DNA of 7,257 nucleotides from Akkermansia sp. (GCA_020047775.1 JAIFNK010000299.1:1-7257), one strand, 5' to 3'. Positions 1-6,168 are shown, counted from the stretch's first letter. Translations and numbers: made by a program. Notes: generated by a model not told the origin, from the letters alone.

Positions 1-45
1 CTAACCTGGCTGTTTTAGAGTGAAAGTCTAGCGCGAATCCTAAAA

Positions 46-70
46 GCCATGAAAGCTAGGCTTTCATGGC
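46..70. repeat. Perfect 11-bp stem hairpin before the ABC exporter
   Basis: The arms 46-56 (GCCATGAAAGC) and 60-70 (GCTTTCATGGC) are perfectly complementary around a 3-base loop, TAG. The hairpin ends 6 bases before the GTG at 77. On the + strand no T-run follows, so it is not a classical terminator for a gene to the left. On the minus strand it is followed by TTTTA, but no minus-strand gene ends here. It may be a 5' UTR hairpin, a weak terminator of an upstream gene outside the window, or a dispersed element. Confidence 0.6.
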
Positions 71-76
71 CTTGCT

Positions 77-1891
77 GTGCAAACGCCCTACGACCCGATG
101 GATAAATCCCACTTCCCGCTTGCCACACCACCTGTTCCCCTGCCCTTTGTCTGCATGGCCATCCTCTTGCGGATTCTCCGCCACACCTTCCGCTTCCCCA
201 TGCAGAGCATGCTCTCGCTGCTGATGGCCGTCGCCTGCACCGTGCTCGTCCTCGTCCTGCCAGGCATCACCATGCAGTTCATCGACGTGATCATCGCGAA
301 AAACCGCCCGGATCTCATCATCCCCACCGCCGCCGTCGGCATCGGCGCGATCCTCCTGCGGCAGGCGATTTTCACGCTGCGCACCTATTATAACAACTCA
401 CTCGAACTCAAACTCACCCACCTCATCCGCGTCGAGCTTTACGACAAACTCCAGCGGCTGCCCGTCAAGTGGTTCGACTCGAACTCTTCCGGAGAAATCA
501 TGTCCCGCGTCGCCAACGACGTGCCCACCACCAACCGCGTCATCATCGAGGGCGTGGACCAGGCCATCGCCGCAGTGCTCCAGTTCCTCATCGTCATGGG
601 CTATATGTTCTGGCACTCGTGGCAACTCACGCTGGTCACGCTCATTCCGCTGCCCTTCATCGCCGTTCTAACCACCTGGTGGAGCCGTCGCTCGGAGCCG
701 ATGTGGCGCGAGTCCTCCGAAGCCTCCTCCGCGCTCAATGCCATCCTCCACGACAACCTCTCCGGCATCCGCCAGATCAAGGCCTACACCGTCGAGCCTC
801 AAGCCCTCGAAACCTTCGACAAGGCGTCCAGAAAAGTCGGGGAAAAAACCATGAACGTCATGCGCGGCCAGGCGCTGGTCTGGCCCGGTGTCTCCTTCAT
901 CGCCGAGTCCGGCATCATCCTGATGGTCGCCTTCGGCGCGTGGTCAGTGCTCCAAGGGCATCTTGAACAAGGTGTGGTGGTGTCTTTCGTGGTCGCCTGG
1001 GGATTTCTCTTCGATCCGATTTCCCGCATCAACACGCTCTCACAAACTTTCACCCGCGGCATCGTATCCGCCGAGCGCGTTTTCAAAATCATCGACACGC
1101 CGGATGAAGCGAACCTAACCGAAGGCCTGCGCCCTGATCACATGACCGGCCACGTCCGGTTCGAAAACGTCTCGTTTTCTTACTCCGACGAAGCACCAAC
1201 CATCAACAACCTCACCCTCGAAGCCCTGCCCGGCCAGACCATCGCCCTCGTCGGAGCCACCGGTGCCGGCAAGTCCACCATCCTCAATCTGCTCACCCGC
1301 TTCTACGAACCCACCGGCGGCCGCATCCTCATCGACGGCATCCCGCTCGACGGTGTCTCCAAGGAATGGCTGCGCGACCAGCTCGGCTACGTCACCCAGG
1401 AAAGTTTCCTCTTCAACACCACCCTCCGCGAGAATCTCCAGCTCGCCCGGCACGACGCCACCGACGAGGAAATCTGGGCCGCCCTCGAAGCCGCCAACGC
1501 CGCCACCTTCGTCCGCGCCAGCCCCGACGGCCTCGACACTATCGCCGGCGAGCGCGGCAGCCGCTTCTCCGGCGGCGAGAAACAACGCCTCTCCATCGCC
1601 CGCGCCCTGCTCAAAAATCCCCCGCTGCTGCTGCTCGACGAAGCCACCTCCGCGCTCGACAACCACACCGAGCACCTCGTCCAGGAAGCCCTTGAAAATC
1701 TTCGTTCCGACCGGACCTGCTTTGTCATTGCCCACCGCCTTTCCACCGTCCAGAAGGCCGATCGCATCTGCGTCCTGCATCACGGGAAACTCATCGAACA
1801 AGGCACCCACAAGGAACTCATCGCCCTCGCCGGCTCTTACGCCAAACTTTGTGAGGTGACTTTTGCAAACGATCCTCGACCCGTTGGCTAA
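77..1891 (+). CDS. ABC exporter half-transporter (fused permease and ATPase, MsbA-like)
   Basis: Type I ABC exporter subunit that would homodimerise in the inner membrane and use ATP to export or flip a hydrophobic substrate such as lipid, lipid-linked glycan or drug; the substrate cannot be read from sequence. Counting from GTG 77, hydrophobic helices lie near residues 44-70, 80-98, 163-180, 182-200, 267-284 and 299-314. The NBD carries Walker A GATGAGKST (393-401), Q-loop Gln441, signature FSGGEKQR (497-504), Walker B LLLLDE (517-522) and H-loop His553. All catalytic positions are intact. The start is uncertain: GTG 77 gives 604 aa, ATG 98 gives 597 and ATG 155 gives 578. None has a clear Shine-Dalgarno sequence. 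The 578-aa form (MAILLRIL...) best matches the usual family length of about 580, and the extra N-terminus is Pro-rich with no exporter character. Family assignment is certain; the symbol msbA is not justified. Confidence 0.95.
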   Translation: MQTPYDPMDKSHFPLATPPVPLPFVCMAILLRILRHTFRFPMQSMLSLLMAVACTVLVLVLPGITMQFIDVIIAKNRPDLIIPTAAVGIGAILLRQAIFTLRTYYNNSLELKLTHLIRVELYDKLQRLPVKWFDSNSSGEIMSRVANDVPTTNRVIIEGVDQAIAAVLQFLIVMGYMFWHSWQLTLVTLIPLPFIAVLTTWWSRRSEPMWRESSEASSALNAILHDNLSGIRQIKAYTVEPQALETFDKASRKVGEKTMNVMRGQALVWPGVSFIAESGIILMVAFGAWSVLQGHLEQGVVVSFVVAWGFLFDPISRINTLSQTFTRGIVSAERVFKIIDTPDEANLTEGLRPDHMTGHVRFENVSFSYSDEAPTINNLTLEALPGQTIALVGATGAGKSTILNLLTRFYEPTGGRILIDGIPLDGVSKEWLRDQLGYVTQESFLFNTTLRENLQLARHDATDEEIWAALEAANAATFVRASPDGLDTIAGERGSRFSGGEKQRLSIARALLKNPPLLLLDEATSALDNHTEHLVQEALENLRSDRTCFVIAHRLSTVQKADRICVLHHGKLIEQGTHKELIALAGSYAKLCEVTFANDPRPVG

Positions 1892-1941
1892 TCCCATCCA
1901 TACTGCAATCCGGGTATCACCCCTGCCATCCTCTTTTCTAC

Positions 1942-2244
1942 ATGGAAACACTTCTCAAACTTCCCGACAACGCCGCACCGAGCACCATCACCGAGATTCT
2001 CGCCTCGCTGCGCAAGGAGCACTTCGAGCCCCGCCACGAAGCCAAAGCCTGGGGCGACTGGATCTATCTGTCATCCTACTCCACCGTCATCAGCATCGAG
2101 TGCAACCACGGCCTCAGCAGCACCGCCACCATCGAACATGGCGAGGGCGAGGAAGAGGGCGAGCCCATCCCGTCGCTCTACCGCGCCTTCGGCCGCCTCG
2201 GGTGGTTAGGTATCGACAGCGACGGCGAGTTTCCGTTGGATTGA
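1942..2244 (+). CDS. Conserved-looking hypothetical protein, 100 aa
   Basis: I do not recognise a named family. The ATG at 1942 lies 50 bp after the ABC exporter stop, and the stop leaves only 3 bp before the aldolase ATG at 2248, so translational coupling is likely. The product is soluble: there is no signal peptide or membrane segment. Residues 1-30 look helical. The middle has a strand-like run (WIYLSSYSTVISIE), followed by an acidic patch (GEGEEEGEP) and a Gly/Asp-rich tail (GRLGWLGIDSDGEFPLD). The codon use and third-position GC match the neighbouring genes, which supports a real gene rather than a chance ORF. There is no clear Shine-Dalgarno sequence. Co-transcription with the aldolase is inferred from spacing only; a functional link is unproven. 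Confidence 0.72.
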   Translation: METLLKLPDNAAPSTITEILASLRKEHFEPRHEAKAWGDWIYLSSYSTVISIECNHGLSSTATIEHGEGEEEGEPIPSLYRAFGRLGWLGIDSDGEFPLD

Positions 2245-2247
2245 GCC

Positions 2248-3528
2248 ATGCGAGACATCACCCACCCCGCCGAGCGTCTGGTCCTGGCCATGGCCCGGAT
2301 CTATCAATACCGGATGACCACCACCTCCGGTGGAAACCTCTCCATCCGTGATGCCGACGGCTCCATCTGGATCACCCCCGCGCGGGTGGACAAGGGCGCG
2401 CTCCGGATCGAGGACATCGTCCGCGTCCTGCCGGACGGCAGCACCGAGGGCCGCCACAAACCCTCCTCCGAATTCCCCTTTCACAAGCAAATCTACGACG
2501 CCCGCCCGGACCTCGGTGCCATCGTCCACGCGCACCCCGTCGCGCTCGTCGCCTTCAGCATCTGCGGCCAGGCGCCGGACACCCGGCTCTTCACCAAGGC
2601 CCACAGCGTCTGCGGCGAGCCGGGATTCGCGCCCTACGCCCTGCCGGGCAGCGAACTGCTAGGCGAGCGCATCGCCACCGTGTTCGCCGCCGGGCATGAC
2701 TGCGTGATGTTGGAAAACCACGGCGTCGTCGTCGGCGGCAAGGATTTCTCCGACGCCTTCCGCCGCTTTGAAACCTTCGAGTTCCTCGCCAAAACCGTCA
2801 TCAAAGCGCGCTCCCTCGGGCCGGTGAACTATCTGACAGCAGGGCAGCTTGCCGTCGGCGGGAAACCGGCGAGCGAGCTTGAGGAGTTCGATCCCGGTCC
2901 CGCCACCAGCGCCGAGCGCGCGCTGCGCCGCGAGCTGTGCGACTTCATCCACCGCGGCTACCACCAGCGGCTGCTCACCAGCAACGCCGGGAGCTTCTCC
3001 GTCCGCCTCGATGACGATTCCTTTCTCATCAGCACCGGCCTGGTGGACCGCGCCACCATTTCCCCGGACCAGCTCGCCCTGATCCACCAAGGCCGCCGCG
3101 AGCGCGGGACCCGGCCCAGCACCGCCTGCCACCTCCACCGCCTGATCTATCAAAAACATCCGGAGATCCGCGCCATCGTCAATGCCACCCCGGTCAACGC
3201 CACCGCGTTCTCCGCCTCCGCCGCGCGGCTCGACACCCGCACGATTCCGGAAAGTTACATCTTCCTGCGCGACGTGGCGGTGCTGCCGTTTTCCTGGGTC
3301 TATGACGCACCGGAAAAAATCGCGGAAGCGATGAACCCGGAGTTCCCCATCGCCCTCATCGAAAACGATTGCGCCCTCGTGTTAGGCAAAACCATCCTCG
3401 ACGCCTTCGACCGCCTCGAAGTGCTCGAATCCACCGCCGAGGCCGTCATCCTCAGCTGCTCGATCGGCAAGGTGCAGCCCATGGGCGACGAGGTCATCGA
3501 CGAGTTGATCCAGGCGTTCCTTGCCTGA
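2248..3528 (+). CDS. Tandem class II aldolase/adducin-domain protein with a degenerate second domain
   Basis: The protein contains two class II aldolase/adducin folds. Domain 1 (about residues 7-190) has the phosphate/substrate loop TSGGNLS (26-32), the catalytic acid Glu75 in PSSEFPFH, the zinc pair His94 and His96 in VHAHP, and the third zinc ligand His158 in ENHG. It should therefore be an active Zn-dependent aldolase or epimerase acting on a phosphorylated sugar (fuculose-, rhamnulose- or ribulose-phosphate type); the exact substrate is unknown. Domain 2 (about 222-405) aligns motif by motif: TSNAGSFS (244-251), PSTACHLH (290-297), VNATP (311-315) and ENDC (372-375). In it the acid is Ala293, the His pair is Asn312/Thr314, and the last His is Asp374. 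All zinc ligands are gone, so domain 2 is probably structural or substrate-binding. The usual single-domain enzymes are about 210-230 aa, so 426 aa equals two copies. It is cytosolic, with no signal peptide. Confidence 0.93.
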   Translation: MRDITHPAERLVLAMARIYQYRMTTTSGGNLSIRDADGSIWITPARVDKGALRIEDIVRVLPDGSTEGRHKPSSEFPFHKQIYDARPDLGAIVHAHPVALVAFSICGQAPDTRLFTKAHSVCGEPGFAPYALPGSELLGERIATVFAAGHDCVMLENHGVVVGGKDFSDAFRRFETFEFLAKTVIKARSLGPVNYLTAGQLAVGGKPASELEEFDPGPATSAERALRRELCDFIHRGYHQRLLTSNAGSFSVRLDDDSFLISTGLVDRATISPDQLALIHQGRRERGTRPSTACHLHRLIYQKHPEIRAIVNATPVNATAFSASAARLDTRTIPESYIFLRDVAVLPFSWVYDAPEKIAEAMNPEFPIALIENDCALVLGKTILDAFDRLEVLESTAEAVILSCSIGKVQPMGDEVIDELIQAFLA

Positions 3529-3666
3529 GGTCGGCACCTGTTCCAGGGCACGTATACTCGTGGTCAGTCAGGTTCAAAGTGTCGGATGAGATTGCTACGT
3601 CTAGCCGCGAAAAATGATCCACAAATGGATGAGAATGCGAACGAGTCACGATTGAGAAGAAGAGGA
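3529..3666. other. Non-coding stretch after the aldolase, nothing identified
   Basis: There is no credible ORF, tRNA-like fold or strong terminator in this stretch. It is AT-richer than the genes before it and leads into the inverted-repeat element at 3667. It marks the switch from dense coding to repeat-rich DNA. Confidence 0.5.
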
Positions 3667-3772
3667 AGGCACCGCGAATCCGGCGAATCCGACGAATCTT
3701 GAAGAGGATCTTTGAAACAGCAGGAAATCTTGAATTTCCTGATTCTGAGGATTCGCCGGATTCGCGGTGCCT
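3667..3772. repeat. Long inverted-repeat element (24-bp perfect arms, nested hairpin)
   Basis: Arm 3667-3690 (AGGCACCGCGAATCC...) and arm 3749-3772 (...GGATTCGCGGTGCCT) are perfect reverse complements over 24 bp, separated by 58 bp. The spacer holds a second hairpin, AGGAAAT/ATTTCCT (3722-3728 and 3734-3740), and a further GAATC/GATTC pairing (about 3694 and 3741). Each arm is itself built from a repeated CGAATCCGG-type unit. There is no ORF and no obvious target-site duplication: the flanks differ immediately outside the arms. It resembles a MITE or BIME-like palindromic unit. Confidence 0.85.
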
Positions 3773-3849
3773 AAACTCTTGGAATACCGCAGCCCCCGTG
3801 CGATGTGTTCCATCTTTCAAAATGAACTTTACCGAACACCAAGGAGGGG

Positions 3850-3893
3850 TAAACCGCAGATTCACGCAGATGGACTGAGGCGCAGATGGATTG
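3850..3893. repeat. CGCAGAT-type dispersed intergenic repeat
   Basis: The region contains CGCAGATTCACGCAGATGG followed by GGCGCAGATGG, an internally repetitive CGCAGAT string. I recall similar strings from intergenic DNA of several Verrucomicrobiota, Planctomycetota and Bacteroidota. It is non-coding and its function is unknown. Confidence 0.5.
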
Positions 3894-3910
3894 GATAAAA
3901 ACGTAGTCTT

Positions 3911-4033
3911 TAGGGCCCGACCGCCAGGACGCGCCCACTTCACCTTCTTCCGCCGGAGGCTACTCTTCTTCTTCCCATCCGCACCGCCCATCCGGGCGGA
4001 CAAGTGGGCGGGCCGAGGCCGTCCAGCCCTACC
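3911..4033 (+). repeat. Direct repeat copy A of a ~125-bp unit
   Basis: The first copy starts TAGGGCCCGACCGCC and ends CCAGCCCTACCC. Its 3' 55 bases (3974-4028) are identical to 4110-4164 in copy B. Its centre holds a CCGCCGGAGGCT core followed by a pyrimidine-rich run, and its 3' half includes a small CGCCC-ATC-CGGGCG hairpin. It has no coding character of its own. Confidence 0.85.
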
Positions 4034-4036
4034 CGG

Positions 4037-4170
4037 TAGGGCGTGACCGCCGGGCGCGCCCATTTTCACTTCTTCCGCCGGAGGCTACTCTTCCTTTTCT
4101 CTTCCACACCCCATCCGCACCGCCCATCCGGGCGGACAAGTGGGCGGGCCGAGGCCGTCCAGCCATACCC
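4037..4170 (+). repeat. Direct repeat copy B, running into the HNH remnant
   Basis: The second copy starts TAGGGCGTGACCGCC and ends CCAGCCATACCC. It is about 11 bases longer than copy A because of a longer pyrimidine tract, and it shares the 55 identical bases 4110-4164. The HNH-coding remnant begins immediately after it, so either the repeat carries the edge of that gene or it has replaced the 5' part of it. Confidence 0.85.
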
Positions 4171-4303
4171 CAACCGCTGCGCCCTCACCGGCCTGCCCAT
4201 CCGCGAGCTTCTCATCGCCTCACACATCCTCCCATGGAGCGGGCACGAAGCGGAACGCCTCAACGTCCGCAACGGCATCGCCCTCAACGTCGCCCTCAAC
4301 GTC
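4166..4303 (+). pseudogene. HNH endonuclease remnant (central HNH core only)
   Basis: The + frame from about 4172 reads NRCALTGLPIRELL, then IASHILPWSGHEAERLNV and RNGIALN. This is the typical CxxTG...ASHIxPW...NG core of HNH nucleases of restriction/defence type. The usual continuation (a LHDRAFDRGLI-like segment with the last active-site residue) is absent. Instead a 12-base unit, GCCCTCAACGTC, is duplicated (4280-4291 and 4292-4303) and the frame runs into repeat DNA. The N-terminal domain is also missing and is replaced by the direct repeat. This is a dead fragment. It belongs to a different HNH subgroup (IRELLIASHILPW) from the intact gene at 5308-6168 (LPEVNRASHIIGW), so it is not a simple duplicate. 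Confidence 0.78.
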
Positions 4304-4335
4304 GCCCGCACGGCGGCTTGCTGCGCGCCCCGCCT

Positions 4336-4392
4336 GCGGCGCGTCTGCGACCGCCGCACTTCGCCTTCTCCCGCCGGAGGCTTCTTCTCTTG
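4336..4392. repeat. REP-like hairpin plus third pyrimidine-rich repeat core
   Basis: Bases 4336-4357 (GCGGCGCG...CCGCCGC, 22 bp) match the reverse complement of 6808-6829 with one difference, marking a dispersed REP-like hairpin. They are followed by CACTTCGCCTTCTCC and CCGCCGGAGGCT (4357-4382), a third copy of the core seen at 3936-3961 and 4060-4086. The repeats fill the gap between the HNH and vsr remnants. Confidence 0.65.
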
Positions 4393-4425
4393 GGTCTTGT
4401 CTCTTGCCGTCTTGAGTCTTTCCTC

Positions 4426-4497
4426 ATGGACGTCTTCACCCCCGAAAAACGATCCGAAGTCATGTCCCGCATCCGCAGCCGCGACACGAAGCCGGAA
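4426..4497 (+). pseudogene. vsr: Truncated vsr: first 24 codons of the very-short-patch repair endonuclease
   Basis: From ATG 4426 the frame reads MDVFTPEKRSEVMSRIR then SRDTKPE, the highly conserved N-terminus of Vsr endonucleases. Intact Vsr nicks 5' of the mismatched T at T:G mismatches arising from deaminated 5-methylcytosine, and its gene usually sits beside a cytosine-5 methyltransferase gene. After codon 24 the similarity stops abruptly (the frame continues HRPKNRSPPAP) and the catalytic remainder of about 110-120 residues is absent. The break falls about 10 bases from the likely terminator of the minus-strand cassette, suggesting that cassette replaced or displaced the rest of the gene. 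No methyltransferase remnant is visible in the window. Confidence 0.8.
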
Positions 4498-4506
4498 CAC
4501 AGACCG

Positions 4507-4543
4507 AAAAACCGCAGCCCGCCAGCACCTCAGGGACTTGCGG
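4507..4543 (-). terminator. Possible Rho-independent terminator of the minus-strand cassette
   Basis: Read on the minus strand, CCGCA (4543-4539) pairs with TGCGG (4516-4512) and CCC (4535-4533) with GGG (4520-4518). The stem is followed directly by TTTTT (4511-4507). The stem is interrupted and its loop contains the TGA of the 4530-5213 gene, so the call is tentative, but its position and T-run suit the cassette end. Confidence 0.4.
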
Positions 4544-5213
4544 CAGCGCCGGGCGGTGTCGGTGGCCTGACAAACGCAATGACATGCTCCGGCAGGTCGA
4601 TCCCGGGAAGCAGATCGCCCAACAAGGCACGCGCTTCCTGATAGCTTGCCCTGTCCGCAATATGTTCCAAACAGTCATCGCTTCGGACCCCATAAACACC
4701 GAAGTGTGGCGTTCGGAAACTCCCATCGAACGGATCATCCTCCTCCGTAAAAGCGGCCATGTTGCCTTCCTCGTCCAAGTCTTGACGAACCGTCTGAATC
4801 CGCAACCGTCGAAACTCCGCAACCACGAGCGGATTCGATGCTTCAACGCAAACCGGCAGCGGCAGGAAACCATCCACCCGGATCGGCAGGCGGAGCCTGT
4901 AGGCAATCCGCAGGCAATCATCCAAATCAAACCCGGCGAGCGCATCCGGCTCCATCATGTCCAAACACGCTACACCGAAACATTCCTCCATCAAATATGG
5001 CCACACTTCTCCGAGTTGATCGAACGCCACATGGCAGCAAGCCCATTTTTCAAAGAGATTCGCCACCCGCATTAGCTCACGCATGAAACTATCCATACCC
5101 TGATAGACCTCCGAGAGATTCAGACTTACGTCGGCATCCGCCCGCGCCAAGCAGGCTGCGTGTAACGAGGTGGCACAGGCGAAAATAGCGGCGGGATCGG
5201 GCAATTCATTCAT
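4530..5213 (-). CDS. Acidic, Cys-rich protein of unknown function downstream of an HNH nuclease
   Basis: I do not recognise a characterised family. The protein has 227 residues with no signal peptide or membrane helix. It is strongly acidic: I count 38 Asp/Glu against 17 Lys/Arg, with clusters DEEG and TEEDD at 147-160. It has nine cysteines (13, 21, 59, 60, 78, 83, 100, 122, 181) without a clear paired zinc-finger spacing. Residues 41-110 look mainly helical (DSFMRELMRVANLFEKWACC and onward); 110-180 look mixed; the tail is Pro/Ala-rich. The ATG at 5213 is favoured because AGGTGA lies 10 bases upstream, inside a perfect palindrome. The gene follows the HNH gene in the same direction after 94 bp and ends in a possible terminator, so an operon is likely. 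An acidic partner behind a nuclease gene would suit an inhibitor or immunity role, but that is inference only. Confidence 0.82.
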   Translation of the reverse strand: MNELPDPAAIFACATSLHAACLARADADVSLNLSEVYQGMDSFMRELMRVANLFEKWACCHVAFDQLGEVWPYLMEECFGVACLDMMEPDALAGFDLDDCLRIAYRLRLPIRVDGFLPLPVCVEASNPLVVAEFRRLRIQTVRQDLDEEGNMAAFTEEDDPFDGSFRTPHFGVYGVRSDDCLEHIADRASYQEARALLGDLLPGIDLPEHVIAFVRPPTPPGAAASP

Positions 5214-5221
5214 CTTGCCGA

Positions 5222-5241
5222 CATCACCTGGCCAGGTGATG
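5222..5241. promoter_or_regulatory. Perfect 20-bp palindrome over the candidate RBS of the 227-aa gene
   Basis: CATCACCTGGCCAGGTGATG is its own exact reverse complement. Its distal half on the minus strand contains AGGTGA (5229-5224), the only Shine-Dalgarno-like string before the ATG at 5213. It could be an operator for a dimeric protein, or an RNA hairpin that hides the ribosome-binding site. No T-run follows on the minus strand, so it is not a terminator. Confidence 0.7.
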
Positions 5242-5307
5242 ACCGATTGCCAAGCCTGTTATTGAAGAAATATCGATTTTGCCAGCTAATTTTTCGATTC
5301 AGCTTGT

Positions 5308-6168
5308 TCAGAAAATTCCTCCCTTGCGGTGATGATCCAAATAATCCTTCAGAGGGTGAAATCGAGTTGGCATTTCAATTTGCTGGCCCTCCTTGCTCAT
5401 AAAATGAGCCTTCAGGATTTTGGTGGGGACACGGTCACGAAGACTTTTTGAGAGTACCAATCGGTAGTCGTCATCAAACGTGATGAGCTTACGATCAAAC
5501 GCAGCGTCATAAGTGGCCGAAAGGCAGAGCCCGTTGCGTGGATCCATCCGCGTTTCCATCCGCTCGGCCCAGCCAATAATGTGACTTGCCCGGTTCACTT
5601 CTGGAAGATCAATACCGGTCAGGCAACACTTATTCTGATAGATTTTCAGAATCACATCCCGAAACGTCTTCTGTCCGATACGAGCCTTAATGGATTGGAT
5701 TCGCTCCTTGCCATCCTTGGATTCGGCGTCATGAACAAAACCATCGGGCACCGAAGGTGCTATATTGAGGGTCTTGGCTAAAGCGGACTCATCACCCGAG
5801 TTTGCATCGAGGATGCCCAGAATCTTCCGCGAGAAATTCCTTTCGGCAAGAAATTCAATCAACTGCGTGAGCGCAGCCGAACAATACCCATTCCGGAGAT
5901 AGCTGACAGGTATTCCCTCACGCATCCACGGACTTTTCGATCCCCGCTTCTGCTCTTCGAGCACACGAAGTCGCAATTGAATCAACCGTTCTGTCGAATC
6001 TACAGCCCAGATTTTCCGACAATCCTCAAACCCCGAAGGAGCTGTCTTCAGTATATCCTCCAAAAGGTCCAAGGCCCGAAGATATGACGACGCCTTCCCA
6101 CTACCGCCAGTATTGGTAGCACGGAGATAATCATTAAAGTCGGATTTAGTGGTCATTGGCCGATTCAT
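5308..6168 (-). CDS. HNH endonuclease, full length, horizontally acquired character
   Basis: This is a 286-aa protein with a C-terminal HNH nuclease domain (about residues 168-245) behind an N-terminal domain beginning DFNDYLRATNTGGSGKASSY (10-29), which I recall in front of HNH domains in restriction/defence-type proteins. Motifs are CCLTG (181-185), RASHIIGW with the presumed general base His196, DPRNGLC with Asn212, and ATYDAAFDRKLIT (218-230). The last ligand position is Tyr-Asp here rather than the textbook His; I believe this is normal for this subgroup, but an alignment should confirm it. It presumably cleaves DNA as a metal-dependent nuclease; no methyltransferase is adjacent. The start could be ATG 6168 or ATG 6156 (MTTKSDF); neither has a clear Shine-Dalgarno sequence. 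A sample line (5641-5700) has 26/60 GC against 43/60 in the aldolase (2641-2700), pointing to foreign origin. Confidence 0.93.
   Translation of the reverse strand: MNRPMTTKSDFNDYLRATNTGGSGKASSYLRALDLLEDILKTAPSGFEDCRKIWAVDSTERLIQLRLRVLEEQKRGSKSPWMREGIPVSYLRNGYCSAALTQLIEFLAERNFSRKILGILDANSGDESALAKTLNIAPSVPDGFVHDAESKDGKERIQSIKARIGQKTFRDVILKIYQNKCCLTGIDLPEVNRASHIIGWAERMETRMDPRNGLCLSATYDAAFDRKLITFDDDYRLVLSKSLRDRVPTKILKAHFMSKEGQQIEMPTRFHPLKDYLDHHRKGGIF

Noticed and set aside
46..70. Hairpin as a Rho-independent terminator
   Set aside because: No T-run follows on the + strand. The T-run on the minus side has no minus-strand gene to terminate.
1115..1951. 278-codon open frame on the minus strand opposite the ABC exporter
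   Set aside because: It is Gly/Glu/Val-rich and has the typical look of the antisense of a GC-rich gene; the + strand carries every ABC motif here.
2659..3159. 166-codon minus-strand frame opposite the aldolase gene
   Set aside because: It is an antisense shadow of a high-GC gene whose + strand motifs are unambiguous.
3911..4170. Direct repeats as attachment sites of an integrated element
   Set aside because: The copies lie next to each other with no integrase or tRNA gene in the window; a tandem duplication is the simpler reading.
3494..4500. Minus-strand frames across the repeat zone (basic, Arg/Lys/Ser-rich translations)
   Set aside because: They translate the repeats themselves (SLRRKK-type strings recur with each repeat copy) and show no independent protein signal.
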